A stretch of DNA of 64,000 nt. It comes from Streptomyces spiralis. GTDB lineage: Bacteria > Actinomycetota > Actinomycetes > Streptomycetales > Streptomycetaceae. The notes beneath the pieces were generated by a model. It saw only the letters and a list, made by a program, of their open reading frames with translations. It had not been told where the DNA came from and ran no database searches. The stretch is taken from contig NZ_BNBC01000006.1 in NCBI RefSeq assembly GCF_014654675.1, positions 186,001 to 250,000 of the forward strand, read 5' to 3'. Positions within the stretch are counted from its first letter, which is position 1. Each line of letters begins with the position of its first letter. The position numbers were made by a program, and so were the translations under genes. Shown here in pieces: positions 43,138 through 51,868 of this stretch.

Positions 43138-44273
43138 CGGGCGGTGCCCTCCTCCGCCTCGGCCGCCAGCTCGGCCCGCAACAGTGCCTGCTGCTCGCGC
43201 AGTTGCGGAGTCGGCTCGGCATAGACGTGGGCGAACAGGTCCATCGGGTCGAGCACCGGGTCCTGGTTCATGTGTTCGCGCAGCCGCGCGGCCATCGTCT
43301 CGGCCTCCTCGCGGACGGCCGCCATCTTGTCCTCGTCGATCAGCCCGCGGCCGGTCAGCTCGCGCTCCAGCAGCTGGACCGGGTCGTGGCCACGCCAGGC
43401 CTCGACCTCGGCCTCGCCCCGGTAGCGGGTGGCGTCGTCGGCGTTGGTGTGGGCGTCGATGCGGTACGTCACGGCCTCGACCAGGGTGGGACCGCCTCCC
43501 GCACGCGCGTGCCGTACGGCGTCGGTGAGCACCTCGTGGACGGCGGCGGCGTCGTTGCCGTCCACCAGCCGGCCCGGCATGCCGTACCCGACGGCCTTGT
43601 GGGCCAGGGAGGGCGCCGCGGTCTGCTTGGCGAGCGGGACGGAGATGGCGAAGCCGTTGTTCTGCACGAGGAAGACGACCGGGGCCTGCCAGACGGCGGC
43701 GAAGTTCAGCGCCTCGTGGAAGTCGCCCTCGCTGGTGCCGCCGTCGCCGACCATCGCCAGCGCCACCACGTCGTCGCCCTTGAGGCGGGCGGCGTGGGCG
43801 AGGCCGACGGCGTGCGGCAACTGGGTGGCGAGCGGCGTGGACAGCGGGGCGACACGGTGCTCGTAGGGGTCGTAGCCCGTGTGCCAGTCACCGCGCAGCA
43901 GCGTGAGGGCCTCGACGGGGTCCACTCCGCGTGCCACGACGGCGAGCGTGTCGCGGTAGCTGGGGAAGAGCCAGTCGCGCTCCTCGAGCGCGAGCGCGGC
44001 GGCGACCTCGCAGGCCTCCTGGCCGGTGCTGGAGGGGTAGACGGCGAGCCGGCCCTGCTTGGTCAGGGCGGTGGCCTGCGCGTTGTAGCGGCGGCCGAGG
44101 ACCACCTGCGCGTACAGACGGCGCAGCAGCTCCGGATCGGCCTTCCCGGCCGCGTCCGTCCCCAGCACGCGGTAGGGCTCCGCGTCGGGCAGCAGCGGCG
44201 CGGGGTCGGTACGGGGCTGCCAGGCGGGCGGCGGTGATGGCCGGTAGGCACCCCGCTGCTCCATGACCGTCAT
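43134..44273 (-). CDS. bkdA: Branched-chain 2-oxoacid dehydrogenase E1 alpha, cluster 2
   Basis: 379 residues; GAGGAGG six bases before the ATG at 44273. The ThDP motif is GDGGTSEGDFHEALN with NNGFAIS. It lacks the Ala/Lys-rich extension of the cluster 1 E1alpha. First gene of bkdABC, divergent from the AsnC-family bkdR. A PaaR-like palindrome lies 60 bases upstream and a DnaA-box 9-mer about 110 bases upstream. Confidence 0.94.
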   Translation of the reverse strand: MTVMEQRGAYRPSPPPAWQPRTDPAPLLPDAEPYRVLGTDAAGKADPELLRRLYAQVVLGRRYNAQATALTKQGRLAVYPSSTGQEACEVAAALALEERDWLFPSYRDTLAVVARGVDPVEALTLLRGDWHTGYDPYEHRVAPLSTPLATQLPHAVGLAHAARLKGDDVVALAMVGDGGTSEGDFHEALNFAAVWQAPVVFLVQNNGFAISVPLAKQTAAPSLAHKAVGYGMPGRLVDGNDAAAVHEVLTDAVRHARAGGGPTLVEAVTYRIDAHTNADDATRYRGEAEVEAWRGHDPVQLLERELTGRGLIDEDKMAAVREEAETMAARLREHMNQDPVLDPMDLFAHVYAEPTPQLREQQALLRAELAAEAEEGTAR

Positions 44274-44332
44274 GACGGCACCTCCTCGTGGGAGCGGCTA
44301 CGGAGGCGCATCGGCTGTGACCCGCCTCACCT

Positions 44333-44346
44333 ACCGATTGTTCGGT
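44333..44346. promoter_or_regulatory. PaaR-like operator (one mismatch) in the bkdA-bkdR region
   Basis: ACCGATTGTTCGGT differs at one base from the palindrome in the paaH/paaN promoter. It is 60 bases from the bkdA start and 101 from the bkdR start. Confidence 0.5.
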
Positions 44347-44380
44347 CGTCGGCACATTTTGGCTACAGGCGGCCCCAGGC

Positions 44381-44389
44381 TGTGGACAA
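44381..44389 (-). promoter_or_regulatory. DnaA-box 9-mer TTGTCCACA in the bkdA-bkdR region
   Basis: Exact DnaA-box consensus on the minus strand, between the two divergent start codons. Confidence 0.45.
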
Positions 44390-44447
44390 ACGGTTCTGCA
44401 CAGCGTGGGATGGACGCAGTACGTCCATGGTAGAGAGGCGGGGGGAC

Positions 44448-44945
44448 ATGGCTCCTGAACAAATGGCCGAAAGCCCGGACGGCGCCGCCCCGCCGCCGCC
44501 CCGCCCGCTGGACTCCGTGGACCAGGACATCCTGCAGATGCTCCAGTCGGACGGCCGCGCATCGATACGGTCGGTGGCCGAACGTGTCCACGTCTCGCGC
44601 GCCAACGCCTACGCCCGCATCAACCGCCTCATCGAGGACGGTGTCATCCGCGGCTTCGGAGCCCGCGTCGACCATGAACGCGCCGGGCACGGCACGTCCG
44701 CCTACATCACGCTCAAGATCGTGCAGAACTCCTGGCGCACCGTGCGCGAGCAGCTGCGCCGATTGCCCGGCGCCTCCCACATCGCCCTGGTCGGCGGCGA
44801 CTTCGACGTCCTGCTGCTGGTGCACACGCCGGACAACCGGGCACTGCGCGAGCTGGTGCTGACCCGGCTCCAGGCCATCCCCGAAGTGCTGAGCACGCGC
44901 ACGCTGCTGGTGTTCGAGGAGGAGGACCTGGAACCGGAGCGTTGA
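44448..44945 (+). CDS. bkdR: Lrp/AsnC-family regulator of branched-chain catabolism
   Basis: 165 residues from the ATG at 44448, chosen for the strong gcgggggg upstream; ATGs at 44427 and 44382 are weaker. N-terminal helix-turn-helix (VDQDILQMLQSDGRASIRSVAERVHVSRANAYARI) and C-terminal RAM ligand-binding domain (HIALVGGDFDVLLLV). Such regulators form octamers and respond to amino acids. Its position, divergent from bkdABC, matches the Streptomyces bkdR gene. It converges on the TetR gene, 12 bases away. Confidence 0.92.
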   Translation: MAPEQMAESPDGAAPPPPRPLDSVDQDILQMLQSDGRASIRSVAERVHVSRANAYARINRLIEDGVIRGFGARVDHERAGHGTSAYITLKIVQNSWRTVREQLRRLPGASHIALVGGDFDVLLLVHTPDNRALRELVLTRLQAIPEVLSTRTLLVFEEEDLEPER

Positions 44946-44957
44946 ACGCGTGCCGGA

Positions 44958-45548
44958 TCAGCCCTCCTTGCGCAGACCGCCGAAGACCAACTGCGCCACC
45001 GCGTCCGCCACTTCCCGCTCGCTCATGCCCCGGCCGTCCGGCCGGTACCACTCCACGATCGAGTTGATCATCCCGAACACGAGGCGGGTCGCCAGCCGCA
45101 CCTCCACGTCACCGCGCACGTCACCGTCGGCCGCCGCCGCCTTCAGCAGTTCGGCCACCCGGTGGTCGAACTCGCGCCGCCGCTCCAGCGCCCACCGCTC
45201 GGTCACGGTGTTGCCGCGCACCCGCAGCAGCAGCGTCACGTACGGCAGTTCGGCGATGAGCACCTCGACCATCCGGCGCACGACGTACTGCAGGCGCTCG
45301 GCGGCGGGCCCCACACGCGCGTGCTCCTCGTCGAGGATCCCGAAGAGCCCGTCCAGCGCCCTGGTGACAGCTCGGCGCAGCAGCTCCTCCTTGCCGGCGA
45401 CGTGGTGGTAGATCGACGACTTGGAGATGCCGGCGGCCTTGGACAGGTGCTCCATGGAGGTGCCGTCGTAGCCGCGTTCGTTGAAGACCCGCACCGCCAC
45501 GGACAGCAGCGTCTCGGGCGTGTACGTGTCGCGCCGGGCCGTGGTCAT
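44958..45548 (-). CDS. paaR: TetR-family regulator, probable PaaR
   Basis: 196 residues. N-terminal TetR helix-turn-helix (TPETLLSVAVRVFNERGYDGTSMEHLSKAAGISKSSIYHHVAGKEEL split across helices 1-4) and a C-terminal ligand domain. Its ATG overlaps the stop codon of the PaaH-type gene (ATGA), so the two are co-expressed. In Gram-positive bacteria paa genes are often repressed by a TetR-type PaaR whose inducer is phenylacetyl-CoA. The ACCGnnCGnnCGGT palindromes in the nearby promoters fit that operator class. The name is inferred from context, not from direct similarity data. Confidence 0.82.
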   Translation of the reverse strand: MTTARRDTYTPETLLSVAVRVFNERGYDGTSMEHLSKAAGISKSSIYHHVAGKEELLRRAVTRALDGLFGILDEEHARVGPAAERLQYVVRRMVEVLIAELPYVTLLLRVRGNTVTERWALERRREFDHRVAELLKAAAADGDVRGDVEVRLATRLVFGMINSIVEWYRPDGRGMSEREVADAVAQLVFGGLRKEG

Positions 45549-47059
45549 GAGATGCCCTCCCGCTTCTCGGAGGCGTAGGCGTGCCGGTACAGCGCGAGGG
45601 ACGGGGCGTAGCGTCCGGACGGGTCACGCAGGTGCAGGTCGTCCAGCAGCCCGTAGGCCCAGGTCCGGCCGAGGCGGCGGCTCCACTCGAAGGGGCCGAG
45701 GGGGTAGTTGACGCCCAGCCGCATCGCGGTGTCGATGTCCTCCTCGGTGGCCACGCCCTTGGCGACGGCATCGTGCGCCAGGTCGACGATCCGGGCCACC
45801 GTCCGGGCGACGATCATTCCGGGGACGTCCCCGATGACGCTGACGTCCTTGCCGAGGGCCTGGAACAGGCCGGTGGACTCCGCGAGGGTCTGCGGTGAGG
45901 TGTCCTGGGAGGCGGACAGGGCGATGCGGGTGGCCCTGCGGTAGTCGAGCGCCAGGTCGAAGTAGACGACGTCGCGGAACTCGACCGAGGTCTGCCCGTC
46001 GGCGAGGACCAGCTGGCCGCCGCCCGGCAGCACCAGCCGGGTGCCGTTCTCCTCGTCCTCCTCACGGACCGGGATGCCCGCCTCGCGGATCAGCGCCAGC
46101 AGCTCCGACGCGGGCCCCAGGTCGCCCTCCGCGACGACGTACGCGGGTGGCTGCGCCCGCTCGGCGGTGTGCGGCTCGGGGCGCTCGGCGCCGTCGCCGT
46201 AGTCGTACCACCCGTGGCCGCTCTTGCGGCCGAGTCGGCCGGACTCGACCAGGCGGCGCTGGGCGAGCGAGGGCGTGAAGCGCACGTCCTGGAAGAAGGA
46301 GCGCCACACGGAGTGCGTCACGGACTCGTTGACGTCCTGGCCGATGAGGTCGGTCAGCTCGAAGGCGCCCATCTTGAACCCGCCGGACTCGCGCAGGACC
46401 GCGTCGATGGTGGCGGGGTCGGCGGCCTGGGACTCCAGGACGGCGAAGGCCTCGGCGTAGAAGGGGCGCGCGATGCGGTTGACGATGAAGCCGGGGGTGT
46501 CGGCGCAGGCGACCGGGGTCTTGCCCCAGGCGCGGGCCGTCTCGTACGCGCGCGTGGCCGACGTGACGTCGGTGGCGAACCCGGAGACCACCTCCACCAG
46601 CGGCATCAGCGGGGCCGGGTTGAAGAAGTGCAGGCCCACGAAGCGGCCCGGGTTGCGCAGCGCCCCGCCGATGGCGGTCACCGACAGCGACGAGGTGTTG
46701 GTGGCGAGCAGGCAGTCGTCGGTGACGACGCCCTCCAGTTCCGTCAGCAGCTCCTGCTTGACGTCCAGCCGCTCCAGGACGGCCTCGACGACCAGGGAGC
46801 AGTCCGCGAGCTCGGTCAGGCTCTCGGCGGGCTTCAGCCGGACGCGGGCCGCGTCCCGGTCGGCGCCGGTGAGCCGGTCCTTCTCGACGAGCCGGTCGAG
46901 CCGGGCACCGATCGCGGCGGCCGCCTCCTGGGCCCGCCCCGGCACGGCGTCGTACAGGCGTACGGAGTGGCCGGCGACCAGCGCGACCTGGGCTATGCCC
47001 TGGCCCATGGTGCCGGTGCCGACGACGGCCACGGGGCTGCTGAGGTCGAGTGCTGTCAT
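45545..47059 (-). CDS. paaH: 3-hydroxyacyl-CoA dehydrogenase, PaaH-type
   Basis: 504 residues from ATG at 47059 (GGGAGGA eight bases upstream). NAD-binding Rossmann signature VVGTGTMGQGIAQVAL, the HFFNPAPLMPLVEV motif of the family, and two 3HCDH C-terminal domains (about 190-285 and 400-490), which is the length and layout of PaaH/HbdA2-type enzymes. It would oxidise the 3-hydroxyadipyl-CoA formed late in phenylacetate degradation. Downstream overlap with the TetR gene and a shared promoter with paaN support this job. Confidence 0.88.
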   Translation of the reverse strand: MTALDLSSPVAVVGTGTMGQGIAQVALVAGHSVRLYDAVPGRAQEAAAAIGARLDRLVEKDRLTGADRDAARVRLKPAESLTELADCSLVVEAVLERLDVKQELLTELEGVVTDDCLLATNTSSLSVTAIGGALRNPGRFVGLHFFNPAPLMPLVEVVSGFATDVTSATRAYETARAWGKTPVACADTPGFIVNRIARPFYAEAFAVLESQAADPATIDAVLRESGGFKMGAFELTDLIGQDVNESVTHSVWRSFFQDVRFTPSLAQRRLVESGRLGRKSGHGWYDYGDGAERPEPHTAERAQPPAYVVAEGDLGPASELLALIREAGIPVREEDEENGTRLVLPGGGQLVLADGQTSVEFRDVVYFDLALDYRRATRIALSASQDTSPQTLAESTGLFQALGKDVSVIGDVPGMIVARTVARIVDLAHDAVAKGVATEEDIDTAMRLGVNYPLGPFEWSRRLGRTWAYGLLDDLHLRDPSGRYAPSLALYRHAYASEKREGIS

Positions 47060-47082
47060 GTGCGCGATCCTCCCGCACGGCG

Positions 47083-47139
47083 TTTTCCACAGATGCGGCG
47101 GACCCCCCGGGCCCGACTTTTCCACAGACGCGGCGGACC
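47083..47139. repeat. Two 22-bp direct repeats beginning with a DnaA-box-like 9-mer
   Basis: 47083-47104 and 47118-47139 are identical except for one base and each begins TTTTCCACAG. They lie between the paaH start and the PaaR-like operator, 35 bases apart start to start, in the paaH leader. Confidence 0.85.
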
Positions 47140-47149
47140 ACTTGCCCCG

Positions 47150-47163
47150 ACCGATCGTTCGGT
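47150..47163. promoter_or_regulatory. PaaR-like operator in the paaH-paaN divergent promoter
   Basis: ACCGATCGTTCGGT, whose reverse complement is identical to the site upstream of paaA. On the right it abuts TACTCT (47164-47169), a possible paaN -10; on the other strand TAGAGT (47165-47170) could be the paaH -10. One bound repressor could thus close both promoters. Confidence 0.7.
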
Positions 47164-47252
47164 TACTCTAACTCTGACCGGCTGTCCCTGCCCATGTTTC
47201 TGCCAGGTCATGAGCTCGACGAGGAGCTCTTGAGACGAGGAGTTGGTCCCGC

Positions 47253-48944
47253 ATGGCCGCCGAACTGACCACGCACGAGCTGATCGCCCGCCACCGGCCC
47301 ACTCTCGACCAGGCGCTGGAAGCGATCCGCACGCGCGCGTACTGGTCGCCCCACCCCGAGCACCCCAAGGCCTACGGGGAGCACGGCAGCCTGGACGCGG
47401 CCGCCGGCAAGGCCGCCTTCGACGCCCTCCTGGGCACCCGCCTGGACCTCGGCCAGCCCGGCACCGACGACTGGGTCGGCGGCGAGGTCTCGCCGTACGG
47501 CATCGAGCTGGGCGTGACCTACCCGCACGCGGACATCGACGTACTGCTGCCGGCCATGAAGGCCGGCCAGGGCGCCTGGCGCGACGCGGGCGCCGAGACC
47601 CGCGCGGTGGTCTGCCTGGAGATCCTCAAGCGGATCAGCGACCGGACGCACGAGTTCGCGCACGCGGTCATGCACACCTCCGGCCAGGCCTTCATGATGG
47701 CGCTCCAGGCGGGCGGCCCCCACGCCCAGGACCGCGGTCTGGAAGCGGTGGCGTACGCGTACGCGGAGCAGGTCCGCACGCCCGGGACCGCCGAGTGGAC
47801 CAAGCCGCAGGGCAAGCGCGAACCGCTCGCCCTCACCAAGCAGTTCACGCCGGTCCCGAGGGGTGTCGCACTCGTCATCGGCTGCAACACCTTCCCGACG
47901 TGGAACGGCTACCCGGGCCTGTTCGCCTCCCTGGCCACCGGCAACGCGGTCCTGGTCAAGCCCCACCCGCGCGCGGTGCTGCCGCTCGCGCTCACGGTGA
48001 AGATCGCCCGCGAGGTGCTGACCGAGGCCGGCTTCGACCCGAACCTGGTGGCCCTCGCCGCCGAGCGCCAGGGGGAGGGCATCGCCAAGACGCTCGCCAC
48101 CCGCCCGGAGATCAGGATCATCGACTACACGGGCTCCACCGCCTTCGGCGACTGGCTGGAGGCCAACGCCCGCCAGGCACAGGTCTACACCGAGAAGGCC
48201 GGCGTCAACACGGTGCTCGTGGAGTCCACCGACGACTACAAGGGGATGCTCTCCAACCTGGCCTTCTCGCTGTCCCTGTACAGCGGCCAGATGTGCACCA
48301 CCCCGCAGAACCTGCTGATCCCCCGTGCGGGCATCCGCACCGACCAGGGCCCCAAGTCTTTCGACGAGGTGACGGCCGACCTCGCGAAGGCGGTCGACGG
48401 CCTGCTCGGCGACGACGCCCGCGCGAACGCCCTGCTGGGCGCGATCGTCAACCCGGACGTCAAGGCCCGCCTGGAGGCCGCGGCGTCCCTCGGGGAGGTC
48501 GCCCTCGCCTCCCGCGAGATCACCAACCCCGACTTCCCCGGCGCGGTCGTCCGTACGCCGGTGATCGTGAAGCTGGACGGCGCAAAGCCGGACGACGAGG
48601 CCGCCTACATGAGCGAGTGCTTCGGCCCCGTCTCCTTCGCCGTCGCCGTCGACTCGGCCGCCGACGCGGTGGAGCTGCTGCGGCGCACGATCCGCGACAA
48701 GGGCGCCATGACGGTGGGCGCCCACACGACCGACGAGGAGGTCGAGCGGGCGGTGCGCGAGGTGTGCCTCGAGGAGGCCGCCCAGCTGTCGCTGAACCTC
48801 ACCGGCGGGGTGTACGTCAACCAGACGGCCGCCTTCTCCGACTTCCACGGGTCGGGCGGCAACCCGGCGGCCAACGCCGCCCTGTGCGACGGCGCCTTCG
48901 TGGCCAACCGCTTCCGGGTCGTGGAGGTCCGCCGCGAGGCGTAG
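47253..48944 (+). CDS. paaN: PaaN-type aldehyde dehydrogenase for phenylacetate degradation
   Basis: 563 residues; gaggag upstream of the ATG at 47253. Aldehyde dehydrogenase fold with the catalytic Cys in YSGQMCTTPQN and the general-base region YTEKAG. The sequence (TPVPRGVALVIGCNTFPTWNGYPGLFA) matches the PaaN subfamily that acts on the ring-opened semialdehyde. Unlike PaaZ of enteric bacteria it has no C-terminal MaoC hydratase domain, so ring hydrolysis needs a separate enzyme. Divergent from paaH with a shared operator. Confidence 0.92.
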   Translation: MAAELTTHELIARHRPTLDQALEAIRTRAYWSPHPEHPKAYGEHGSLDAAAGKAAFDALLGTRLDLGQPGTDDWVGGEVSPYGIELGVTYPHADIDVLLPAMKAGQGAWRDAGAETRAVVCLEILKRISDRTHEFAHAVMHTSGQAFMMALQAGGPHAQDRGLEAVAYAYAEQVRTPGTAEWTKPQGKREPLALTKQFTPVPRGVALVIGCNTFPTWNGYPGLFASLATGNAVLVKPHPRAVLPLALTVKIAREVLTEAGFDPNLVALAAERQGEGIAKTLATRPEIRIIDYTGSTAFGDWLEANARQAQVYTEKAGVNTVLVESTDDYKGMLSNLAFSLSLYSGQMCTTPQNLLIPRAGIRTDQGPKSFDEVTADLAKAVDGLLGDDARANALLGAIVNPDVKARLEAAASLGEVALASREITNPDFPGAVVRTPVIVKLDGAKPDDEAAYMSECFGPVSFAVAVDSAADAVELLRRTIRDKGAMTVGAHTTDEEVERAVREVCLEEAAQLSLNLTGGVYVNQTAAFSDFHGSGGNPAANAALCDGAFVANRFRVVEVRREA

Positions 48945-48975
48945 GACGCGCTTGGAGAACAGCGCCGGCCGCTCG

Positions 48976-49743
48976 TCAGAGTGCGCCCCCGGTCGCACTC
49001 CAGTGGTACAGCGTCATCGCGACACTGGTGGCGAGGTTGTAGCTGGAGACCTGGGGGCGCATCGGCAGGGCCACCAGATGGTCGGTCCGCTCCCGGAGCT
49101 CGGCGGACAGGCCGCTGCGCTCGGAGCCGAAGGCGAGCACGGCGTCGTCGGGCAGCTTCAGCCCGCGGATGTCCTCGCCCTCCGGGTCGAGCGCGAACAG
49201 CGGCCCGGGCGGGAGCTCGTCCACGGCCAGCCGCTCCACGGCCGTCGCGAAGTGCAGCCCCGCCCCGCCGCGCACCACCGTCGGGTGCCAGGGGTCGAGG
49301 GTGCCGGTGGTGACCACCCCGGTCGCCCCGAAACCGGCGGCCAGCCGGATCACCGCACCCGCGTTGCCCAGGTTGCGCGGCTGGTCCAGGACGACGACCG
49401 GCGCGCCGCGAGGCGTGTGCTCCAGCGCCCGCAGGTTCGCCTCCCGGGAGGGCCGTAGCGCGAGCGCGGCCACGGCGGTGGGATGCGGACGCGGCACCAG
49501 AGCGGCGTACGTGTCCCCGGACACCTCGGTGAGCAGGGCGTCCAGGGTGTCCCGGACGTCCGGGGCCAGCTCCTCGGCGAGGGCGAGCGCCGCTCCCCGG
49601 TCGGCGGTGACGGCCACCGGCACCTCGGCCCCGAAGCGCACCGCGTGCTTGAGGGCGTGGAAGCCGTCGAGCAGCACGGTGGGCGCGGGGCCGTCGGCGA
49701 GCCGGCGCCAGGCGCGCACGGGGTCGGGTACGGGGTCCGTCAT
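48976..49743 (-). CDS. TrmH/SpoU-family RNA methyltransferase
   Basis: 255 residues from ATG at 49743, overlapping the HTTM gene stop (ATGA). The SPOUT motifs are visible: VVLDQPRNLGNAGAVIRLA (motif 1), LAFGSERSGLS (motif 2) and LPMRPQVSSYNLATSVAMTLYH (motif 3). It would 2'-O-methylate a ribose in tRNA or rRNA; the target is unknown. Its place at the end of a membrane-protein operon is odd and may reflect coupling only at the level of transcription. It converges on paaN with a gap of 31 bases. Confidence 0.88.
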   Translation of the reverse strand: MTDPVPDPVRAWRRLADGPAPTVLLDGFHALKHAVRFGAEVPVAVTADRGAALALAEELAPDVRDTLDALLTEVSGDTYAALVPRPHPTAVAALALRPSREANLRALEHTPRGAPVVVLDQPRNLGNAGAVIRLAAGFGATGVVTTGTLDPWHPTVVRGGAGLHFATAVERLAVDELPPGPLFALDPEGEDIRGLKLPDDAVLAFGSERSGLSAELRERTDHLVALPMRPQVSSYNLATSVAMTLYHWSATGGAL

Positions 49744-50954
49744 GCCGGGAAGCCTACGTGGGCGGGCTCGCTGTCCCCGGAGGAGAGCGGCTCCTCCGGC
49801 TCGCGGTGGCCGCCGCGTGACAGCAGCCGTCCACGCGCGCGTGCCGCCCGGTCGCCGAGCCGGTGCAGGAACGACGTCGGCAGGAACACCGCATCCGCCG
49901 CGATCATGGCCAGCGAGAAGAACGGCAGCCCCAGGACCACGGCGATCACGGCGTGCTCGGTCATCATGGCCACCAGCAGGACGTTCTTCACCCGGCGGTT
50001 GAACAGCGTGAAGGGGAAGGCGACCTGCACGATCACCGTTCCGTAGGTGACGACCACCATGATCGTCCCGCTGGAGGACAGCAGATCGGCCAGACCGGGC
50101 CAGGGCGAGAAGTAGTCCAGGTGGAGCGGGTAGTACACGGCGGTGCCGTCCTGCCAGCGCGAGCCCTGGATCTTGTACCAGCCGGCCGTCGCATAGATCA
50201 GACACGCCTCGGTCATGATCACCAGCAGGGCGGTGTTGTGCAGGACGTTGGCGATCACGTCGAGCAGGATCCGCGGCTCGGCCGACCTCGCGCGCCGCGC
50301 GACCAGCCACCACAGCGCCTGCGCCGCCCACGCCGCCCAGAGCAGCGCGGGCACCAGCCACTCGCCCTGCATCCTGCCCGCCACCGTGACCCCGGCCAGG
50401 ACCGCTCCCAGCACACCCCACAGCACCGGACCCACCCGGTCGGGCGGCACCCGCTCTCCGCGCGCGCGGGCCGCACGCCCGCGCTCCGCCCGCCGCGCGT
50501 CCAGCGACCACACCCGCCCACAGCGGGTGAAGACCAGGTACAGCGACATCAGGTGCAGGACGTTGTCACCGCCGTCGCCCACGAAGACGCTGCGGTTCTG
50601 CAGCGAGAACACTCCGAGCATGAACAGCACGGACATCGTGCGGGTGCGCCAGCCCAGCAACAGCAGCAGGCTCGCCAGCACGGCCAGCGCGTAGACGGTC
50701 TCGAACCAGAACTGGCCCCTGAACCACATCAGCGCGGTGAACGCGCCGTTCTCCTGCGTCAGACGCCGGCCCAGATCAAAGCTCCACGGACCGTCGGGGC
50801 CGTACAGCTCCTGGCGGTGCGGATACTCGCGCAGCAGGAACAGCAGCCACGTCGCGGAGAAGCCGATGCGTATCACGGCCGTCTGGCGGGGGCCGAGGGC
50901 GGCCTCGGTGATCCGGCCGATCCCCCGGGAGACGGTGAGGGCGAGCTTGTTCAC
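49740..50954 (-). CDS. HTTM-domain membrane protein (vitamin K-dependent gamma-carboxylase-like)
   Basis: 404 residues from a GTG at 50954 that overlaps the DUF5819 stop (GTGA), with GGAGG upstream. About 8-10 hydrophobic segments in the HTTM pattern: VIRIGFSATWLLFLLREYPH, FVGDGGDNVLHLMSLYLVF and YATAGWYKIQGSRWQDGTAVYY. HTTM proteins resemble the membrane part of gamma-glutamyl carboxylase; in bacteria their reaction is generally unknown. Lacks the eukaryotic C-terminal domain. Probably works with the preceding DUF5819 protein. Confidence 0.87.
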   Translation of the reverse strand: MNKLALTVSRGIGRITEAALGPRQTAVIRIGFSATWLLFLLREYPHRQELYGPDGPWSFDLGRRLTQENGAFTALMWFRGQFWFETVYALAVLASLLLLLGWRTRTMSVLFMLGVFSLQNRSVFVGDGGDNVLHLMSLYLVFTRCGRVWSLDARRAERGRAARARGERVPPDRVGPVLWGVLGAVLAGVTVAGRMQGEWLVPALLWAAWAAQALWWLVARRARSAEPRILLDVIANVLHNTALLVIMTEACLIYATAGWYKIQGSRWQDGTAVYYPLHLDYFSPWPGLADLLSSSGTIMVVVTYGTVIVQVAFPFTLFNRRVKNVLLVAMMTEHAVIAVVLGLPFFSLAMIAADAVFLPTSFLHRLGDRAARARGRLLSRGGHREPEEPLSSGDSEPAHVGFPA

Positions 50955-51868
50955 CGCACACCTCCCCGGGCCTCGGCGGCCGGCACCGTCCACCACGGCA
51001 GCACACGGTAGGCGGGCTCGGACGACACCCTCTCACCGCTCCACCTGGGCGGCGGCACCGCGGCGGTGCGGACGCGGACCTGGACGCGCTGGAGCGTGCC
51101 GCCGTCGGCCGCGTGGTCGCGGTCCAGTCGCAGCACGACGATGCGGCGCAGGTACTCCTCGGACAGGGTGCCGCGCATGCCCACCGGGCGGTTGTTGTTG
51201 TCGTGTGTGCCGGCGTAGTAGTCGAAGGCGCGGCGCAGCTCGTTCTGCTGGGTGTGGCTGGGCAGCGGGTTGCCCTGGATCGCCCGGCCGTCCTCCGCCG
51301 ACAGGTCGTACCAGCCGGTGGTGGAGGTGCTGCCGTCCGCCCCGTGCGTCTCGGCGCGTACCTGGACGGCGATGTTCTGCTGCAACGGGTTCGGTGCGAA
51401 CAGTTTCCAGTTCTGCTCGAACTCCGGGTATATCCAGTCGTCGATGGCCTTGCCGTGCTGCTTCGTCACCGTGTTCGAGGGTGCGACATGCAGGAACACC
51501 ATGCCGAGGTGCACGCAGGCGACCACCGCCACCACCGCGAGCGCCAGCGCGGCGCCCACCTGGTAGCGCGGAGAGAGCGCGGCGACACCGCGACGGGTGC
51601 CGACAAGGGGTTCGGCAGGATCCTGGGGCTCGCGGGCTCCGGGCTCCACCTCCGGCCCGGAGAGCTCGGGCGTCACGTGAGGACGGTCTGTCTCCTCCGT
51701 GGCCAAAGACCCAGCCGTCTCATCGGTCCCGCCGGCCCTGCGGGGCTCATCGGTCCCGCCGGTCCCGCCGGTCCCGCGGGGCTCGCCGGGATCGGCGGTT
51801 CCACTGTCCGGTCCGTGTCGCCCGCCCGGTCCGTGCGGGGCGTTCGAGTCCTCGTCGTGCGTGTCCAT
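50951..51868 (-). CDS. DUF5819-family membrane protein
   Basis: 305 residues from ATG at 51868 (ggcggcgga directly upstream). A Gly/Pro/Thr/Glu-rich cytoplasmic N-terminus of about 95 residues precedes one membrane helix (about 100-125; GAALALAVVAVVACVHLGMV). An extracytoplasmic domain follows with the conserved stretch FEQNWKLFAPNPLQQN and a Tyr/Asn-rich middle. Function unknown. Its translation is coupled to the HTTM protein (GTGA overlap), as in other actinobacteria where the two neighbour each other (from memory). Confidence 0.8.
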   Translation of the reverse strand: MDTHDEDSNAPHGPGGRHGPDSGTADPGEPRGTGGTGGTDEPRRAGGTDETAGSLATEETDRPHVTPELSGPEVEPGAREPQDPAEPLVGTRRGVAALSPRYQVGAALALAVVAVVACVHLGMVFLHVAPSNTVTKQHGKAIDDWIYPEFEQNWKLFAPNPLQQNIAVQVRAETHGADGSTSTTGWYDLSAEDGRAIQGNPLPSHTQQNELRRAFDYYAGTHDNNNRPVGMRGTLSEEYLRRIVVLRLDRDHAADGGTLQRVQVRVRTAAVPPPRWSGERVSSEPAYRVLPWWTVPAAEARGGVR

